A DNA stretch of 42,547 nucleotides from Herbidospora galbida (GCF_005233835.1 NZ_SZQA01000050.1:1-42547); one strand, 5' to 3'. Shown: positions 1 to 9,012, counted from the first letter of the stretch. A program made the numbers and translations. The notes: generated by a model not told the origin, from the sequence alone.

Positions 1-14
1 GCTAAGGTGGCCAC

Positions 15-70
15 GAGGTCTCCGGTGATCAGGTTTTTCTTGGTCGATCAACCCACTTACCGGAGACCTC
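15..70. repeat. 12-bp perfect inverted repeat downstream of fabI
   Basis: GAGGTCTCCGGT (15-26) is exactly repeated in inverted orientation as ACCGGAGACCTC (59-70), with a 32-base loop that includes a short T run. It lies about 55 bases past the fabI stop. It could fold as a long-loop stem in the fabI 3' region or mark a protein-binding site. There is no clear U-tract, so a simple terminator is not proven. Bases 71-123 show no gene. Confidence 0.5.
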
Positions 71-123
71 TTCGCGTACCCGGCCACGACACGCCGCAGC
101 GCATACCTACTTCGAAACAGGCC

Positions 124-888
124 CTAGGCGCCGATCGCGTGGACGCCGCCGTCGACGTGGACGATCTCGCCGGTGGTGGCCGGGAACCAGTCGCTCAGCA
201 GGGCCACGCACGCCTTCGCGGCCGGAACCGTGTCGGCCAGGTCCCAGCCCAGAGGAGCCTTGGCCGGCCAGGAGTCCTCGAACTCCTTGAAGCCGGGGAT
301 GCTCTTGGCGGCCATCGTGCGCAGCGGGCCGGCGGCCACCAGGTTGGCCCTGATGCCGTGCTTGCCGAGGTCGCGCGCGAGGTAGCGGTTGGTCGCCTCG
401 AGACCGGCCTTGGCCACGCCCATCCAGTCGTAGACCGGCCACGCCTTGGATGCGTCGAAGTCGAGGCCGACGACCGAGCTGCCCTGCTTCATCAGCGGCA
501 GGCAGGCCATCGACAGCGACTTGTAGGAGAAGGTGGAGATCTGGAAGGCGGTGGCGACGTCTTCCCACGAGGTGTTGAGGAAGTTTCCGCCCAGGGCGGC
601 CTGCGGCGCGAACCCGATGGAATGGACGACCCCGTCGAGCCCGCCGAGGTGCTCGCCGACCCGCTCGGCCAGGCTGTCGAGCTGCTCGGTGTTGCTGACG
701 TCGAGCTCCAGCACCGGCGGCGGCTCGGGCAGCCGCTTGGCGATGCGCTCGACCAGGCTCAGGCGGCCGAACCCGGTGAGGACGATCTGGGCGCCCTCCT
801 CCTGGGCCAGCTTGGCCACGCTGAAGGCGATCGAGGCGTCGGTCAGGACGCCGGTGACGAGGATGCGCTTGCCCTCGAGGATTCCCAT
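124..888 (-). CDS. fabI: NADH-dependent enoyl-ACP reductase, InhA/FabI type
   Basis: Reduces the trans-2 double bond of enoyl-ACP in the last step of each type II fatty acid synthase cycle, in the cytosol. The 254-residue protein is a short-chain dehydrogenase fold with a FabI-type cofactor loop (VTGVLTDASIAFSVA, from residue 11) and the Y-x6-K catalytic pair at Tyr153 and Lys160 (YDWMGVAK). The stretch LDFDASKAWPVYDWM matches the mycobacterial InhA pattern more than the E. coli FabI one. The ATG at 888 is chosen because it lies 2 bases after the fabG stop. The two genes form an operon in the same order as mabA-inhA in mycobacteria. Identity is very secure; use for mycolate-type chains cannot be inferred. 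Confidence 0.95.
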   Translation of the reverse strand: MGILEGKRILVTGVLTDASIAFSVAKLAQEEGAQIVLTGFGRLSLVERIAKRLPEPPPVLELDVSNTEQLDSLAERVGEHLGGLDGVVHSIGFAPQAALGGNFLNTSWEDVATAFQISTFSYKSLSMACLPLMKQGSSVVGLDFDASKAWPVYDWMGVAKAGLEATNRYLARDLGKHGIRANLVAAGPLRTMAAKSIPGFKEFEDSWPAKAPLGWDLADTVPAAKACVALLSDWFPATTGEIVHVDGGVHAIGA

Positions 889-890
889 GG

Positions 891-1700
<810 letters not shown>

Positions 1701-1713
1701 CTAGGATCCCTGC

Positions 1714-3207
1714 ATGCGTCAGATCGATCCCGACTTCCTCGCCCTGCCGCTGCGGCGGCTGGCCGACGCCGCCCTCCAGCGGGCCCGCGAGCTGGGCGCC
1801 GAGTTCGCCGCGTTCCGCCTCGAACGGGTGCGCGCCGAGACGCTCCGCCTGTTCGACGCGCGGCTCGAAGGCTCCAGCGACGCCGACGACCTCGGTTTCG
1901 CCGTACGGGTGGTCAAGAACGGCACCTGGGGATTCGCCGGCGGCATCACGCTCACGCCCGAGGCCGCGGCCGAGGTGGCGGCGCAGGCCGTCCAGGTGGC
2001 CGAGGTGAGCGCGCCCCTCAACCGGGAGCCCGTCGAACTGGCCGCCGAGCCGGTGCACGAGGGCGTCTGGGTGTCCCTCTACGACGTCGACCCGTTCGAC
2101 GTGCCGCTGCGCGACAAGGTCGCGCTCCTGGGCGACTGGTCCGCCGGCCTGCTGGCCAAGGGGGTCGACCACGTGTCGGCCTCGTTGATGCAGGTCAAGG
2201 AGCAGAAGTTCTACGCCGACTCGGCCGGCACGGTCACCACCCAGCAGCGGGTCCGCGTCCACCCGTCCCTGACCGCCATGAAGTCCGAGGGCGCCGCCTT
2301 CGACGACATGCGCACCCTGGCGCCCCCGGTGGGCCGGGGCTACGAATACCTGACCGGCACGGGCTGGGACTTCCCGGCCGAACTGGCCGAACTGCCCGAC
2401 CTGCTGGCCGAGAAGCTGGCCGCCCCTTCGGTGAAGGCGGGCTCCTACGACCTGGTGATCGACCCCTCGAACCTGTGGCTGACGATCCACGAGTCGATCG
2501 GCCACGCCACCGAGCTCGACCGGGCGCTGGGCTACGAGGCGGCGTACGCGGGCACCTCGTTCGCCACCTTCGACCAGCTGCACGAGCTCACCTACGGTTC
2601 CCCCATCATGAACGTGACCGGCGACCGGACCGCCGACCACGGCCTGGCCACCGTCGGCTGGGACGACGAGGGCGTGCAGGGCCAGCGGTTCGACATCGTG
2701 CGCGACGGCACCCTGGTCGGCTACCAGCTCGACCGGCGGATGGCCCTGCTGAAGGGCCTGGGCCGCTCGAACGGCTGCGCGTTCGCCGACTCCCCCGGCC
2801 ACACCCCGATCCAGCGCATGGCCAACGTCTCGCTCCAGCCCGCCGAGGGCGGCCCCTCCACCGAGGAGCTGATCGCGGGCGTCGACGACGGCGTCTACAT
2901 CCTGGGCGACAAGAGCTGGTCGATCGACATGCAGCGCTACAACTTCCAGTTCACCGGCCAGCGCTTCTACAAGATCGAGAACGGCCGGCTCGCGGGCCAG
3001 CTCCGCGACGTCGCCTACCAGGCCACCACCACCGACTTCTGGCGCTCGATGGACGCCGTCGGCGGCCCGCAGACCTACGTGCTCGGCGGCGCGTTCAACT
3101 GCGGCAAGGGCCAGCCCGGCCAGGTGGCGCCGGTGAGCCACGGCACCCCGGCCGCCCGGTTCCGCGGTGTGAAGATCCTCAACACGGTGCAGGAGGGCGG
3201 CAAGTGA
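1714..3207 (+). CDS. tldD: Metalloprotease TldD
   Basis: Zinc metalloprotease subunit that works as a heterodimer with TldE/PmbA on unfolded peptides; in other bacteria the pair matures ribosomal peptides and degrades CcdA-type antitoxins. The 497-residue protein has the HExxxH zinc motif at 259-264 (HESIGH) and the late cysteine of the family in GAFNCGKG. The ATG at 1714 has an AGGA-type ribosome site about 7 bases upstream. The stop overlaps the GTG of tldE, so the two are translationally coupled. No peptide precursor gene is apparent nearby, so a general proteolytic role is more likely than a peptide-natural-product role. Confidence 0.94.
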   Translation: MRQIDPDFLALPLRRLADAALQRARELGAEFAAFRLERVRAETLRLFDARLEGSSDADDLGFAVRVVKNGTWGFAGGITLTPEAAAEVAAQAVQVAEVSAPLNREPVELAAEPVHEGVWVSLYDVDPFDVPLRDKVALLGDWSAGLLAKGVDHVSASLMQVKEQKFYADSAGTVTTQQRVRVHPSLTAMKSEGAAFDDMRTLAPPVGRGYEYLTGTGWDFPAELAELPDLLAEKLAAPSVKAGSYDLVIDPSNLWLTIHESIGHATELDRALGYEAAYAGTSFATFDQLHELTYGSPIMNVTGDRTADHGLATVGWDDEGVQGQRFDIVRDGTLVGYQLDRRMALLKGLGRSNGCAFADSPGHTPIQRMANVSLQPAEGGPSTEELIAGVDDGVYILGDKSWSIDMQRYNFQFTGQRFYKIENGRLAGQLRDVAYQATTTDFWRSMDAVGGPQTYVLGGAFNCGKGQPGQVAPVSHGTPAARFRGVKILNTVQEGGK

Positions 3208-4571
3208 CCCCGCAGGAAGTAGTCGAACGCGCGCTGGCGCTGCCCGGCGCCGACGACCGCGTCGTCATCGTCGACGAGGACACCACCGCGAACCTCCGGT
3301 TCGCCGGCAACACCCTGACGACCAACGGCGTCGCCCGGGGCTCGCGGCTGACGGTCGTCTCGATCGCCGGCAGCGGCACCGGCGTGGTCTCCCGGTCGGG
3401 CGTCACGCCCGACCAGATCGCCGACGTCGTGGGCGCGGCCGACCGGGCGGCGCGCGACGCGCAGCCGTCCGAAGACGCCCGCCCGCTGGTGGCCGGAGAG
3501 GCCGCCGCCGACTGGGACCGCCCGGCCGAGGAGACCTCGATCGCGGTCTTCCGCGACCTGGCCCCCGCGCTCGGCGAGGCGTTCGCGGCGGCCGAGGCCG
3601 GGGGCCGCCGGCTCTACGGCTTCGCCGAGCACCTGGTCAACTCGGTGTTCGTCGGCACCAGCACCGGCCTGCGCCGCCGCCACGACCAGCCGACCGGCCG
3701 CCTGGAGCTGAACGCCAAGTCACCCGACATGACCCGCTCGGCGTGGGTCGGCGCGGCCACCCGCGACTTCACCGACGTCGACATCGCCGCCCTCGACGCG
3801 ACGCTGGCCCAGCGCCTCGAATGGGCCAAGCGCAGGATCGACCTGGCCCCCGGGCGCTACGAGACGCTGCTGCCCCCGGGCGCGGTGGCCGACCTGATGA
3901 TCTATCTGTACTGGTCGGCGGGCGCCCGCGACGCCTTCGACGGCCGGACCGTCTTCTCGAAGCCGGGTGGCGGCACCCGCGTCGGCGAGGAGCTGGCCAA
4001 GCTGCCGATCGACCTGTCCAGCGACCCCGGCCGGGCCGGGATCGAGTGCGGCGGCTTCACCGTGGCCCACGCCTCCAGCCGGGAGTCGTCGGTCTTCGAC
4101 AACGGGTTCTCTTTGGGCCCGACGAAGTGGATCGCCGACGGCAAACTCGCCAACCTGATCCAGACCCGCCACTCGGCCGAGGTCACCGGCCTCGCCGAGA
4201 CCCCCGCGATCGACAACCTGATCATGGAGGGCCCGGCGGGCGGGCGGTCGCTGGAGGAGATGATCGCCGCCACCGAGCGCGGCCTGCTGCTGACCTGCCT
4301 CTGGTACATCCGCGAGGTCGACCCCCAGACGCTGCTGCTCACCGGCCTGACCCGCGACGGCGTCTACCTGGTCGAGAACGGCGAGGTCACGGGCGAGGTG
4401 AACAACTTCCGCTTCAACGAGTCGCCGGTCGACCTGCTCGGACGGGTCACCGAGGTCGGCGCGGCGTCGCAGACCCTGCCGCGCGAGTGGAACGACTACT
4501 TCACCCGCACGATCATGCCGCCGCTGCGGGTCCCCGACTTCAACATGTCGACCGTGAGCCAGGCCAACTGA
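3204..4571 (+). CDS. tldE: TldE/PmbA-like partner of TldD
   Basis: Non-metal subunit of the TldD/TldE protease, here 455 residues. It shares the TldD fold but lacks an HExxxH motif, as expected for the PmbA side. The start is the GTG at 3204, giving a four-base GTGA overlap with the tldD stop; the protein then begins TPQEVVERAL. The C-terminal half carries family-like stretches such as GLTRDGVYLVENGEV and NNFRFNESPVDLL. A strong stem-loop terminator follows. Confidence 0.92.
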   Translation: MTPQEVVERALALPGADDRVVIVDEDTTANLRFAGNTLTTNGVARGSRLTVVSIAGSGTGVVSRSGVTPDQIADVVGAADRAARDAQPSEDARPLVAGEAAADWDRPAEETSIAVFRDLAPALGEAFAAAEAGGRRLYGFAEHLVNSVFVGTSTGLRRRHDQPTGRLELNAKSPDMTRSAWVGAATRDFTDVDIAALDATLAQRLEWAKRRIDLAPGRYETLLPPGAVADLMIYLYWSAGARDAFDGRTVFSKPGGGTRVGEELAKLPIDLSSDPGRAGIECGGFTVAHASSRESSVFDNGFSLGPTKWIADGKLANLIQTRHSAEVTGLAETPAIDNLIMEGPAGGRSLEEMIAATERGLLLTCLWYIREVDPQTLLLTGLTRDGVYLVENGEVTGEVNNFRFNESPVDLLGRVTEVGAASQTLPREWNDYFTRTIMPPLRVPDFNMSTVSQAN

Positions 4572-4586
4572 TCTGACAAAGCTGTC

Positions 4587-4621
4587 AAGGGGCGGTCCCG
4601 TGTTGCACGGGCCGCCCCTTT
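4587..4621 (+). terminator. Rho-independent type terminator after tldDE
   Basis: AAGGGGCGG-T-CCCGTG pairs with CACGGG-CCGCCCCTT around a TTG loop, with one bulged T, about 15 base pairs in all, followed by a short T run. It lies between the convergent tldE and dodecin genes and can act on both strands. Confidence 0.8.
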
Positions 4622-4624
4622 CTG

Positions 4625-4840
4625 CTACTCGGAGTCTTCCAGTCGGAAACCGACCTTCATGCCCACCTGGAAGTGGGCGACCTCGCCGTCCTGGATGTGG
4701 CCGCGGACCTCCGTCACCTCGAACCAGTCGAGATGGCGCAGCGTCTGCGACGCCCGCCTGATCCCGTTGCGTATGGCCTGGTCGACGGACTCCCCCGACG
4801 TTCCCACGATCTCGGTCACCCGGTAGGTGCGGTCAGACAT
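4625..4840 (-). CDS. Dodecin family flavin-binding protein
   Basis: Small cytosolic flavin-storage protein that assembles as a hollow dodecamer. The 71-residue protein has the dodecin pattern: YRVTEIVGTSGESVDQAI, a helix with IRRASQTLRHLDWFEV (the Trp stacks on flavin in the family), VTEVRGHI and a closing strand HFQVGMKVGF. The ATG at 4840 has a GGGAGG site with good spacing (GGGAGGCACGATG). It is divergent from the DUF3099 gene and convergent with tldE. Confidence 0.92.
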   Translation of the reverse strand: MSDRTYRVTEIVGTSGESVDQAIRNGIRRASQTLRHLDWFEVTEVRGHIQDGEVAHFQVGMKVGFRLEDSE

Positions 4841-4894
4841 CGTGCCTCCCTGTCGTCGCGAAACGATCATATGCCCCGGGCGTAGGGTTGCATC

Positions 4895-5212
4895 GTGAAG
4901 CTGTTTCATCGGCGGAAGACGACCGTTCACCAGGTGACCGACGCGCAGCCGTCTCTGACGGCCGACATCCGCAGACGCGAGATCAGCTACGTGATCAAGA
5001 TGTCGATCCGTGTCGTGTGCCTCATCCTGGCCGTGACGTGGCCCGGGGCGCCCCTGTGGCTGCGCGGGCTCTTCATCGCGGGCGCGGTGCTTTTGCCGTA
5101 CCTTGCCGTCATCGGGGCCAACGAGCGGGGAAAGGACCTTCCCCCACTTCAGGACATGGATGAAGCTAACCAAAACGAGATACCACGGCATCGACGCGAG
5201 ATCGGGTCGTGA
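4895..5212 (+). CDS. DUF3099 membrane protein
   Basis: Actinobacterial membrane protein of unknown function, 105 residues. The conserved DUF3099 signature is visible: QVTDAQPSLTADIRRREISY, then two hydrophobic segments (about 39-54 and 56-75) ending in GAVLLPYLAVIGANE. The tail is charged. It starts with the GTG at 4895. A 6C-type RNA follows immediately on the same strand but has its own promoter-like sequence. Confidence 0.85.
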   Translation: MKLFHRRKTTVHQVTDAQPSLTADIRRREISYVIKMSIRVVCLILAVTWPGAPLWLRGLFIAGAVLLPYLAVIGANERGKDLPPLQDMDEANQNEIPRHRREIGS

Positions 5213-5219
5213 CTAAGTC

Positions 5220-5251
5220 TTGACGCATCCTAAGGGTGGTAGGTGTACAGT
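5220..5251 (+). promoter_or_regulatory. Putative promoter of the 6C-type RNA
   Basis: TTGACG (5220-5225) and TACAGT (5246-5251) resemble -35 and -10 boxes, and the -10 box sits just before the first RNA stem, where a transcript start is expected. The 20-base spacer is longer than usual, so the true -35 may be weaker or shifted. Confidence 0.45.
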
Positions 5252-5256
5252 TTAGC

Positions 5257-5370
5257 CAAGCGCTCTGGTCCCCCGTCGGAGCGCTGGTGCCGGCGTTCCG
5301 GGCCCCCGTCGGAACGCCGATGAAGCGACGCCGGGTGGTTTGCCCCCGTAACCACCCGGCGTCGCCCTAT
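5257..5370 (+). ncRNA. 6C-type small RNA with C-rich hairpin loops
   Basis: Two successive hairpins expose CCCCCGTC loops: stem AGCGCTC/GAGCGCT (5259-5285) and stem GGCGTTCC/GGAACGCC (5292-5318). This is the arrangement of the actinobacterial 6C RNA, whose C-rich loops are reported to pair with G-rich sites in target mRNAs. A third, perfect 16-bp stem (5325-5340 with 5350-5365) closes the region and probably terminates it; its loop also carries CCCCC. Strand is assigned from the C-rich loops and the upstream promoter-like boxes. Each loop shows five consecutive C residues rather than six. The 5' end is estimated. Confidence 0.77.
5325..5370 (+). terminator. Terminator stem of the 6C-type RNA
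   Basis: A perfect 16-bp stem with a 9-base loop TGCCCCCGT, followed by a weak pyrimidine-rich CTATTTCC. It is the last strong structure of the small RNA and also lies about 60 bases past the stop of the reverse-strand kinase gene. Confidence 0.65.
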
Positions 5371-5431
5371 TTCCAGACCTTTTCTGTCGCCTTTACTCGC
5401 GGCATACTCTGGCCGCCTTCGCGGAAAAAGA

Positions 5432-7672
5432 TCAGCGAATCTCCCACAGCCTGACCGTGGCGTCGGCGCCCCCGGTGGCCAGCAGGGTTCCGTCATGGTT
5501 GAACGCCACCGCGCCGACCGCCGCCGTGTGGCCGGTGAGCGTGGCCAGGCGGGTGCGGTCGGCCGGATCCCACAACCGCACCGTGCGGTCGCCGCTGCCG
5601 GTGGCGAGCACCCTCCCGTCGCGGCTGAACGCCACCACGGCGATTCCGGCGTCATGGCCGGGCAGGGTGCCCGTTTCGGTGCCGTCGGCCGGGTCCCACA
5701 GCCGCACCACCCGGTCGGCTCCCCCGCTGACCAGCAGCTTTCCGTCGGGGCTGAACGCCACCGCGGAGACCCAGCCCTCGTGCGCGGTGAGCGTGTGCAG
5801 GAGGGCGCGGCGGGCGACGTCCCAGATCCGCACCGTCTCGTCGGTGCCGCTGGTGGCCAGCCGCTTCCCGTCGGGGCTGAACGACACCGCCATGACCGCT
5901 CCCCCGTGGCCGGTCAGCACGGCGGTCCGGGCGCCGCTCGCCGGGTCCCAGAGCCGCACCGTCCCGTCGCCGCCGCCCGTGGCGATCACGGTCCCGTCGT
6001 CGGTGGACGCGACCGCGTTCACCCCGTCGTCGCCGCCCGGGAGACTGGTCAGGGTGACGCGGTCGGCCACGTCCCACAGCCGCGCCAGCCGGTCGCCCCC
6101 GCCGGAGATCAGCAGCCGGGCGTCACCGGTGAACGCCACCGCGTAGACATTGCTCTCGTGACCGGCGAGCGTCCCGGGCCGCGCCACACCGGCGGGATCC
6201 CACAGGCGCACCGTCCTGTCGGCCCCGCCGCTGGCCAGCAGGGTCCCGTCGGGGTTGGACGCCACCGAGTAGACCTCCCCCTCGTGCCCGGTGAGGGTCT
6301 TCACGAGCCGCGCCGAGACCTTCGTGACGGCCACGGGCTCCTCCCCACCGAAGATCCGGGAAGCCCCGACAACCACGATCGTGGCCCCCACCGCGACCCC
6401 ACCGGCCAGAAGGGCGCGGCGGGGCAGTATCCGCGACAGCAGCGGCAGGGGTCGTTCACCCTGGGAGAGCTGCCCGGACGGTGAGCCCTGCGAGGGCGGC
6501 GAGAAGCCCTCGGAGAGGTATCCCGGCCGCGATGATCGCCCGGATGGCGATGGACCGCCTGACGGCTGCTGGTGAGCAGCCGGCGACGCATATCCCGGCG
6601 CTGGCCGGTGAGCGGCCAGCGGCGGATTTCCCGGTGGTGGCCCGTGCGCGGCCAGCGACGGATCTCCCGGCAGTGGCTCGTGCGCGACTCGCGAAGGGTT
6701 TCCGGGCGATAGCTGATGTGCGGCAGGCCACGGATCTCCAGGCAGTGGCTGGTGCCCGTCCAGCGGCAGAATCCCTGGCGGTGGCTGGTGCGCCGCTGGC
6801 CACGGATTTCCCGGTGGTCGTCGGTGAGCGGCCGGGCCGAGGGTGGCGAGGATCTCGGCGACGGCGGGGCGGGCGGCGGGGTCGGTGGTCAGGCAGGCGG
6901 TGATGAGGGGGCGTAGGTCGGCGGTGACTCGGGTCAGGTCAGGGTCACCGCTGGTGATGCGGTGGATGACGGCGGGGAGGGTGCTCGCGGCGTAGGGGCT
7001 CTGGCCGGTGGCGGCGAAGACCAGGACGCAGCCGAGGGAGAAGACGTCGGCGGCGGGGGTGGCGGGATGGCCGTTGATCCGCTCCGGGGACATGTGGGAG
7101 TAGGTGCCGACGAGGGCGCCCGTCTCGGTCAGGGCGGCGGCGTCGAGGGGGCGGGCGATGCCGAAGTCGATGATGCGCGGGCCGTCGTCGGCGCAGATCA
7201 CGTTGGCGGGCTTGAGGTCGCGGTGGATCAGCCCGCAGTCGTGGATGGCGGCCAGGCCCTCGGCCAGCGCCGCCCCCAGGGCGATCACGGTCTCCACCGG
7301 GAGCGGGCCGCGCTGCGACACCAGCGCCTGGAGGGACGGGCCGGGGATGTGGGCGGCGGCCATCCAGGGGAGGTCGGCGGCGGGGTCGGCGGCGATCACC
7401 TGGGCGGTGAAGTGGCCGCCGACCCGGCGGGCGGCGTCGATCTCGCGGGTGAAGCGGACGCGGAACTCGGGGTCGCGGGCGTGGTGGCGGTGGATGCGTT
7501 TGACCACGACGACCCGGCCGCCCGGTGAGCGGGCGAGGAAGACCTCGCCCATGCCGCCCGCGCCCAGCCGACCTTCGAGCCGGTAGGGGCCGATCAGGTC
7601 GGGGTCGTCGGGCAGCAGTTGATCCAAGGTCGGCGAACCCCTATCCGAGGGCCCTGCGCCCACCCGAGGCAT
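5432..7672 (-). CDS. Membrane Ser/Thr protein kinase with WD40 propeller
   Basis: PknB-type kinase joined to a sensor domain, 746 residues from the ATG at 7672. The kinase domain (about 27-280) has the glycine loop GAGGMGEVF (38-46), Lys58 in VVVKRI, HRDLKPAN (150-157), DFG (169-171) and SPE (195-197), so it should be active. A proline-rich linker (281-376) is made of eight 12-residue repeats. A single hydrophobic segment (about 419-437) predicts membrane anchoring, followed by seven WD40 repeats of about 41 residues (458-746), enough for a closed propeller outside the cell. The ligand is unknown. The start is uncertain: no strong ribosome site is seen, and GTG 7663 is possible. It ends near the 6C-type RNA. 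Confidence 0.9.
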   Translation of the reverse strand: MPRVGAGPSDRGSPTLDQLLPDDPDLIGPYRLEGRLGAGGMGEVFLARSPGGRVVVVKRIHRHHARDPEFRVRFTREIDAARRVGGHFTAQVIAADPAADLPWMAAAHIPGPSLQALVSQRGPLPVETVIALGAALAEGLAAIHDCGLIHRDLKPANVICADDGPRIIDFGIARPLDAAALTETGALVGTYSHMSPERINGHPATPAADVFSLGCVLVFAATGQSPYAASTLPAVIHRITSGDPDLTRVTADLRPLITACLTTDPAARPAVAEILATLGPAAHRRPPGNPWPAAHQPPPGILPLDGHQPLPGDPWPAAHQLSPGNPSRVAHEPLPGDPSLAAHGPPPGNPPLAAHRPAPGYASPAAHQQPSGGPSPSGRSSRPGYLSEGFSPPSQGSPSGQLSQGERPLPLLSRILPRRALLAGGVAVGATIVVVGASRIFGGEEPVAVTKVSARLVKTLTGHEGEVYSVASNPDGTLLASGGADRTVRLWDPAGVARPGTLAGHESNVYAVAFTGDARLLISGGGDRLARLWDVADRVTLTSLPGGDDGVNAVASTDDGTVIATGGGDGTVRLWDPASGARTAVLTGHGGAVMAVSFSPDGKRLATSGTDETVRIWDVARRALLHTLTAHEGWVSAVAFSPDGKLLVSGGADRVVRLWDPADGTETGTLPGHDAGIAVVAFSRDGRVLATGSGDRTVRLWDPADRTRLATLTGHTAAVGAVAFNHDGTLLATGGADATVRLWEIR
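6545..6832 (-). repeat. Eight tandem 36-bp units in the kinase linker
   Basis: In frame, these bases encode eight consecutive 12-residue units of the pattern AAHxPxPGxPxx (for example AAHQLSPGNPSR and AAHGPPPGNPPL), with no gaps. The units differ at several codons, so the array is an old, diverged minisatellite rather than a fresh expansion. It separates the kinase domain from the membrane anchor. Confidence 0.85.
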
Positions 7673-7689
7673 CCTAGGACCGGCGGCCC

Positions 7690-7923
7690 CTAGTCGCGGC
7701 TCCATTCGGCCGCCTTGGCCGAGATGACCGCGGCCGCCTCGGCCGGTGCGGTGCCGGCGCCCTGGGCCAGCCCGAGGAGGTAGGCCGTCAACGGCGCGGC
7801 GGGCCGGGCGACCCCATGGGCCACGTCGCGCGTCATGTCGAGCACCATGTCGCGGTCGACGACGGCCGGGTCGATGCCGAGTTCACGGCAGACCAGGGCG
7901 GTCCATTCCTCCAGCACGTTCAC
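7690..7923 (-). CDS. DUF6457 protein next to moaA
   Basis: Small helical protein of 77 residues (VNVLEEWTALVCRELGID at the start, AAAVISAKAAEW near the end) matching the DUF6457 family that commonly travels with molybdenum cofactor genes in actinobacteria. The GTG at 7923 is preceded by GGAGG with 6-base spacing. It lies 29 bases after the moaA stop on the same strand and is probably co-transcribed. Its biochemical role is not established; a link to Mo-cofactor handling is inferred from context only. Confidence 0.75.
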   Translation of the reverse strand: MNVLEEWTALVCRELGIDPAVVDRDMVLDMTRDVAHGVARPAAPLTAYLLGLAQGAGTAPAEAAAVISAKAAEWSRD

Positions 7924-7952
7924 GGGCGGCCTCCAGATCAGTGGAAAACGGG

Positions 7953-8936
7953 TCAGCCGCCGATCGCGCTCATCGGGCGGGACGGCTGGAGGAACTCGGG
8001 GTTGTCGATGCCGTGGCCGGGCTTCTTGCGCGCGATCGAGGCGGTCCAGCGGGCGGCGAGGTCGGCGTCGGAGGCGCCGTCGCGCATCGCCCTGCGGAGG
8101 TCGGACTCCTCGGTGGCGAACAGGCAGTTGCGGATCTGGCCGTCGGCGGTCAGGCGGACGCGGTCGCAGGCGCCGCAGAACGGGCGGGTGACCGAGCCGA
8201 TCACGCCGACCGTCGCGGGGCCGCCGTCGACGAGGAACAGTTCGGCGGGGGCGCTGCCGCGCTCCTTCGGGTCGGCGTCTTCGAGCTTGAACGCGGCCCC
8301 GAGCAGGCCCAGGATCTCGTCGGCCGTGATCATGTTCTCGCGGCGCCAGCCGTGCTGGGCGTCGAGGGGCATCTGCTCGATGAACCTGAGCTGGTAGCCG
8401 CGGTCGAGGCAGTAGCGCAGCAGGTCGGCGGCCTCGTGCTCGTTCACGTCGCGCATCAGGACGGCGTTGACCTTCACGGGGCGAAGCCCCGCCGCGTCGG
8501 CGGCGGCCAGCCCGTCGAGGACGTCGGCCAGCCGGTCGCGGTGGGCCAGTTTCTTGAAGGTCTCGCGGTCGATCGTGTCGAGCGACACGTTCACCCGGTG
8601 CAGGCCCGCCTCGGCCAGCGGGACGGCCAGTCTCGCCAGGCCGATGCCGTTGGTCGTCAGGGAGACCTCGGCTCCCAGGCCGGAGGTGCGGGCCACGATG
8701 TCGACCAGTTCGCGGCGGAGCAGCGGCTCGCCGCCGGTGTAGCGGACCTCGGTGACGCCCAGGTCGCGCACCCCGATGGTGACCAGGCGGACGATCTCGT
8801 CGGCGGTCAGCAGGTCGGGTTTGGGCAGCCAGTCGAGACCTTCCGGCGGCATGCAGTAGCTGCACCGGAGGTTGCATCGATCGGTCAGCGACACCCGCAG
8901 GTCTGTCGCGACACGCCCGAACGAGTCGACCAGCAC
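7953..8936 (-). CDS. moaA: GTP 3',8-cyclase MoaA
   Basis: Radical SAM enzyme that turns GTP into 3',8-cyclo-GTP in the first step of molybdenum cofactor synthesis, together with MoaC. The 327-residue protein has the N-terminal cluster motif CNLRCSYC, GGEPLLR, and a second C-terminal cluster site (CGACDRVRL followed by NCLF). It ends with the Gly-Gly tail required for MoaA catalysis (SAIGG). The start is GTG 8936 with a GGAGA site at good spacing. No other moa gene lies in the window, so the rest of the pathway must be elsewhere. Confidence 0.95.
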   Translation of the reverse strand: MLVDSFGRVATDLRVSLTDRCNLRCSYCMPPEGLDWLPKPDLLTADEIVRLVTIGVRDLGVTEVRYTGGEPLLRRELVDIVARTSGLGAEVSLTTNGIGLARLAVPLAEAGLHRVNVSLDTIDRETFKKLAHRDRLADVLDGLAAADAAGLRPVKVNAVLMRDVNEHEAADLLRYCLDRGYQLRFIEQMPLDAQHGWRRENMITADEILGLLGAAFKLEDADPKERGSAPAELFLVDGGPATVGVIGSVTRPFCGACDRVRLTADGQIRNCLFATEESDLRRAMRDGASDADLAARWTASIARKKPGHGIDNPEFLQPSRPMSAIGG

Positions 8937-8998
8937 GTAACCATCTCCATTCTGTATGCCAGCTTAGAGCAGATACAACCGCGCCCGATCAACGGGGA

Positions 8999-9012
8999 TT
9001 CCTCCAGAGGAA
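8999..9012. promoter_or_regulatory. Candidate operator between moaA and rtcB
   Basis: Perfect palindrome TTCCTC-CA-GAGGAA centred in the 136-base divergent space between moaA (reverse) and rtcB (forward). The position fits a shared operator. No adjacent regulator gene is present, so this is only a structural observation. Confidence 0.35.

Noticed and set aside
1714-4571. TldD/TldE as part of a modified-peptide biosynthesis cluster
   Set aside because: No precursor peptide, maturase or transporter gene is adjacent; the pair is widespread as a general protease.
5236-5454. 72-codon forward frame over the small RNA
   Set aside because: It lies across the C-rich hairpins and shows no protein family pattern or ribosome site; the RNA explains the sequence.
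6545-6832. Possible CRISPR-like array
   Set aside because: The 36-base units are contiguous without spacers and code in frame for a Pro-rich linker.
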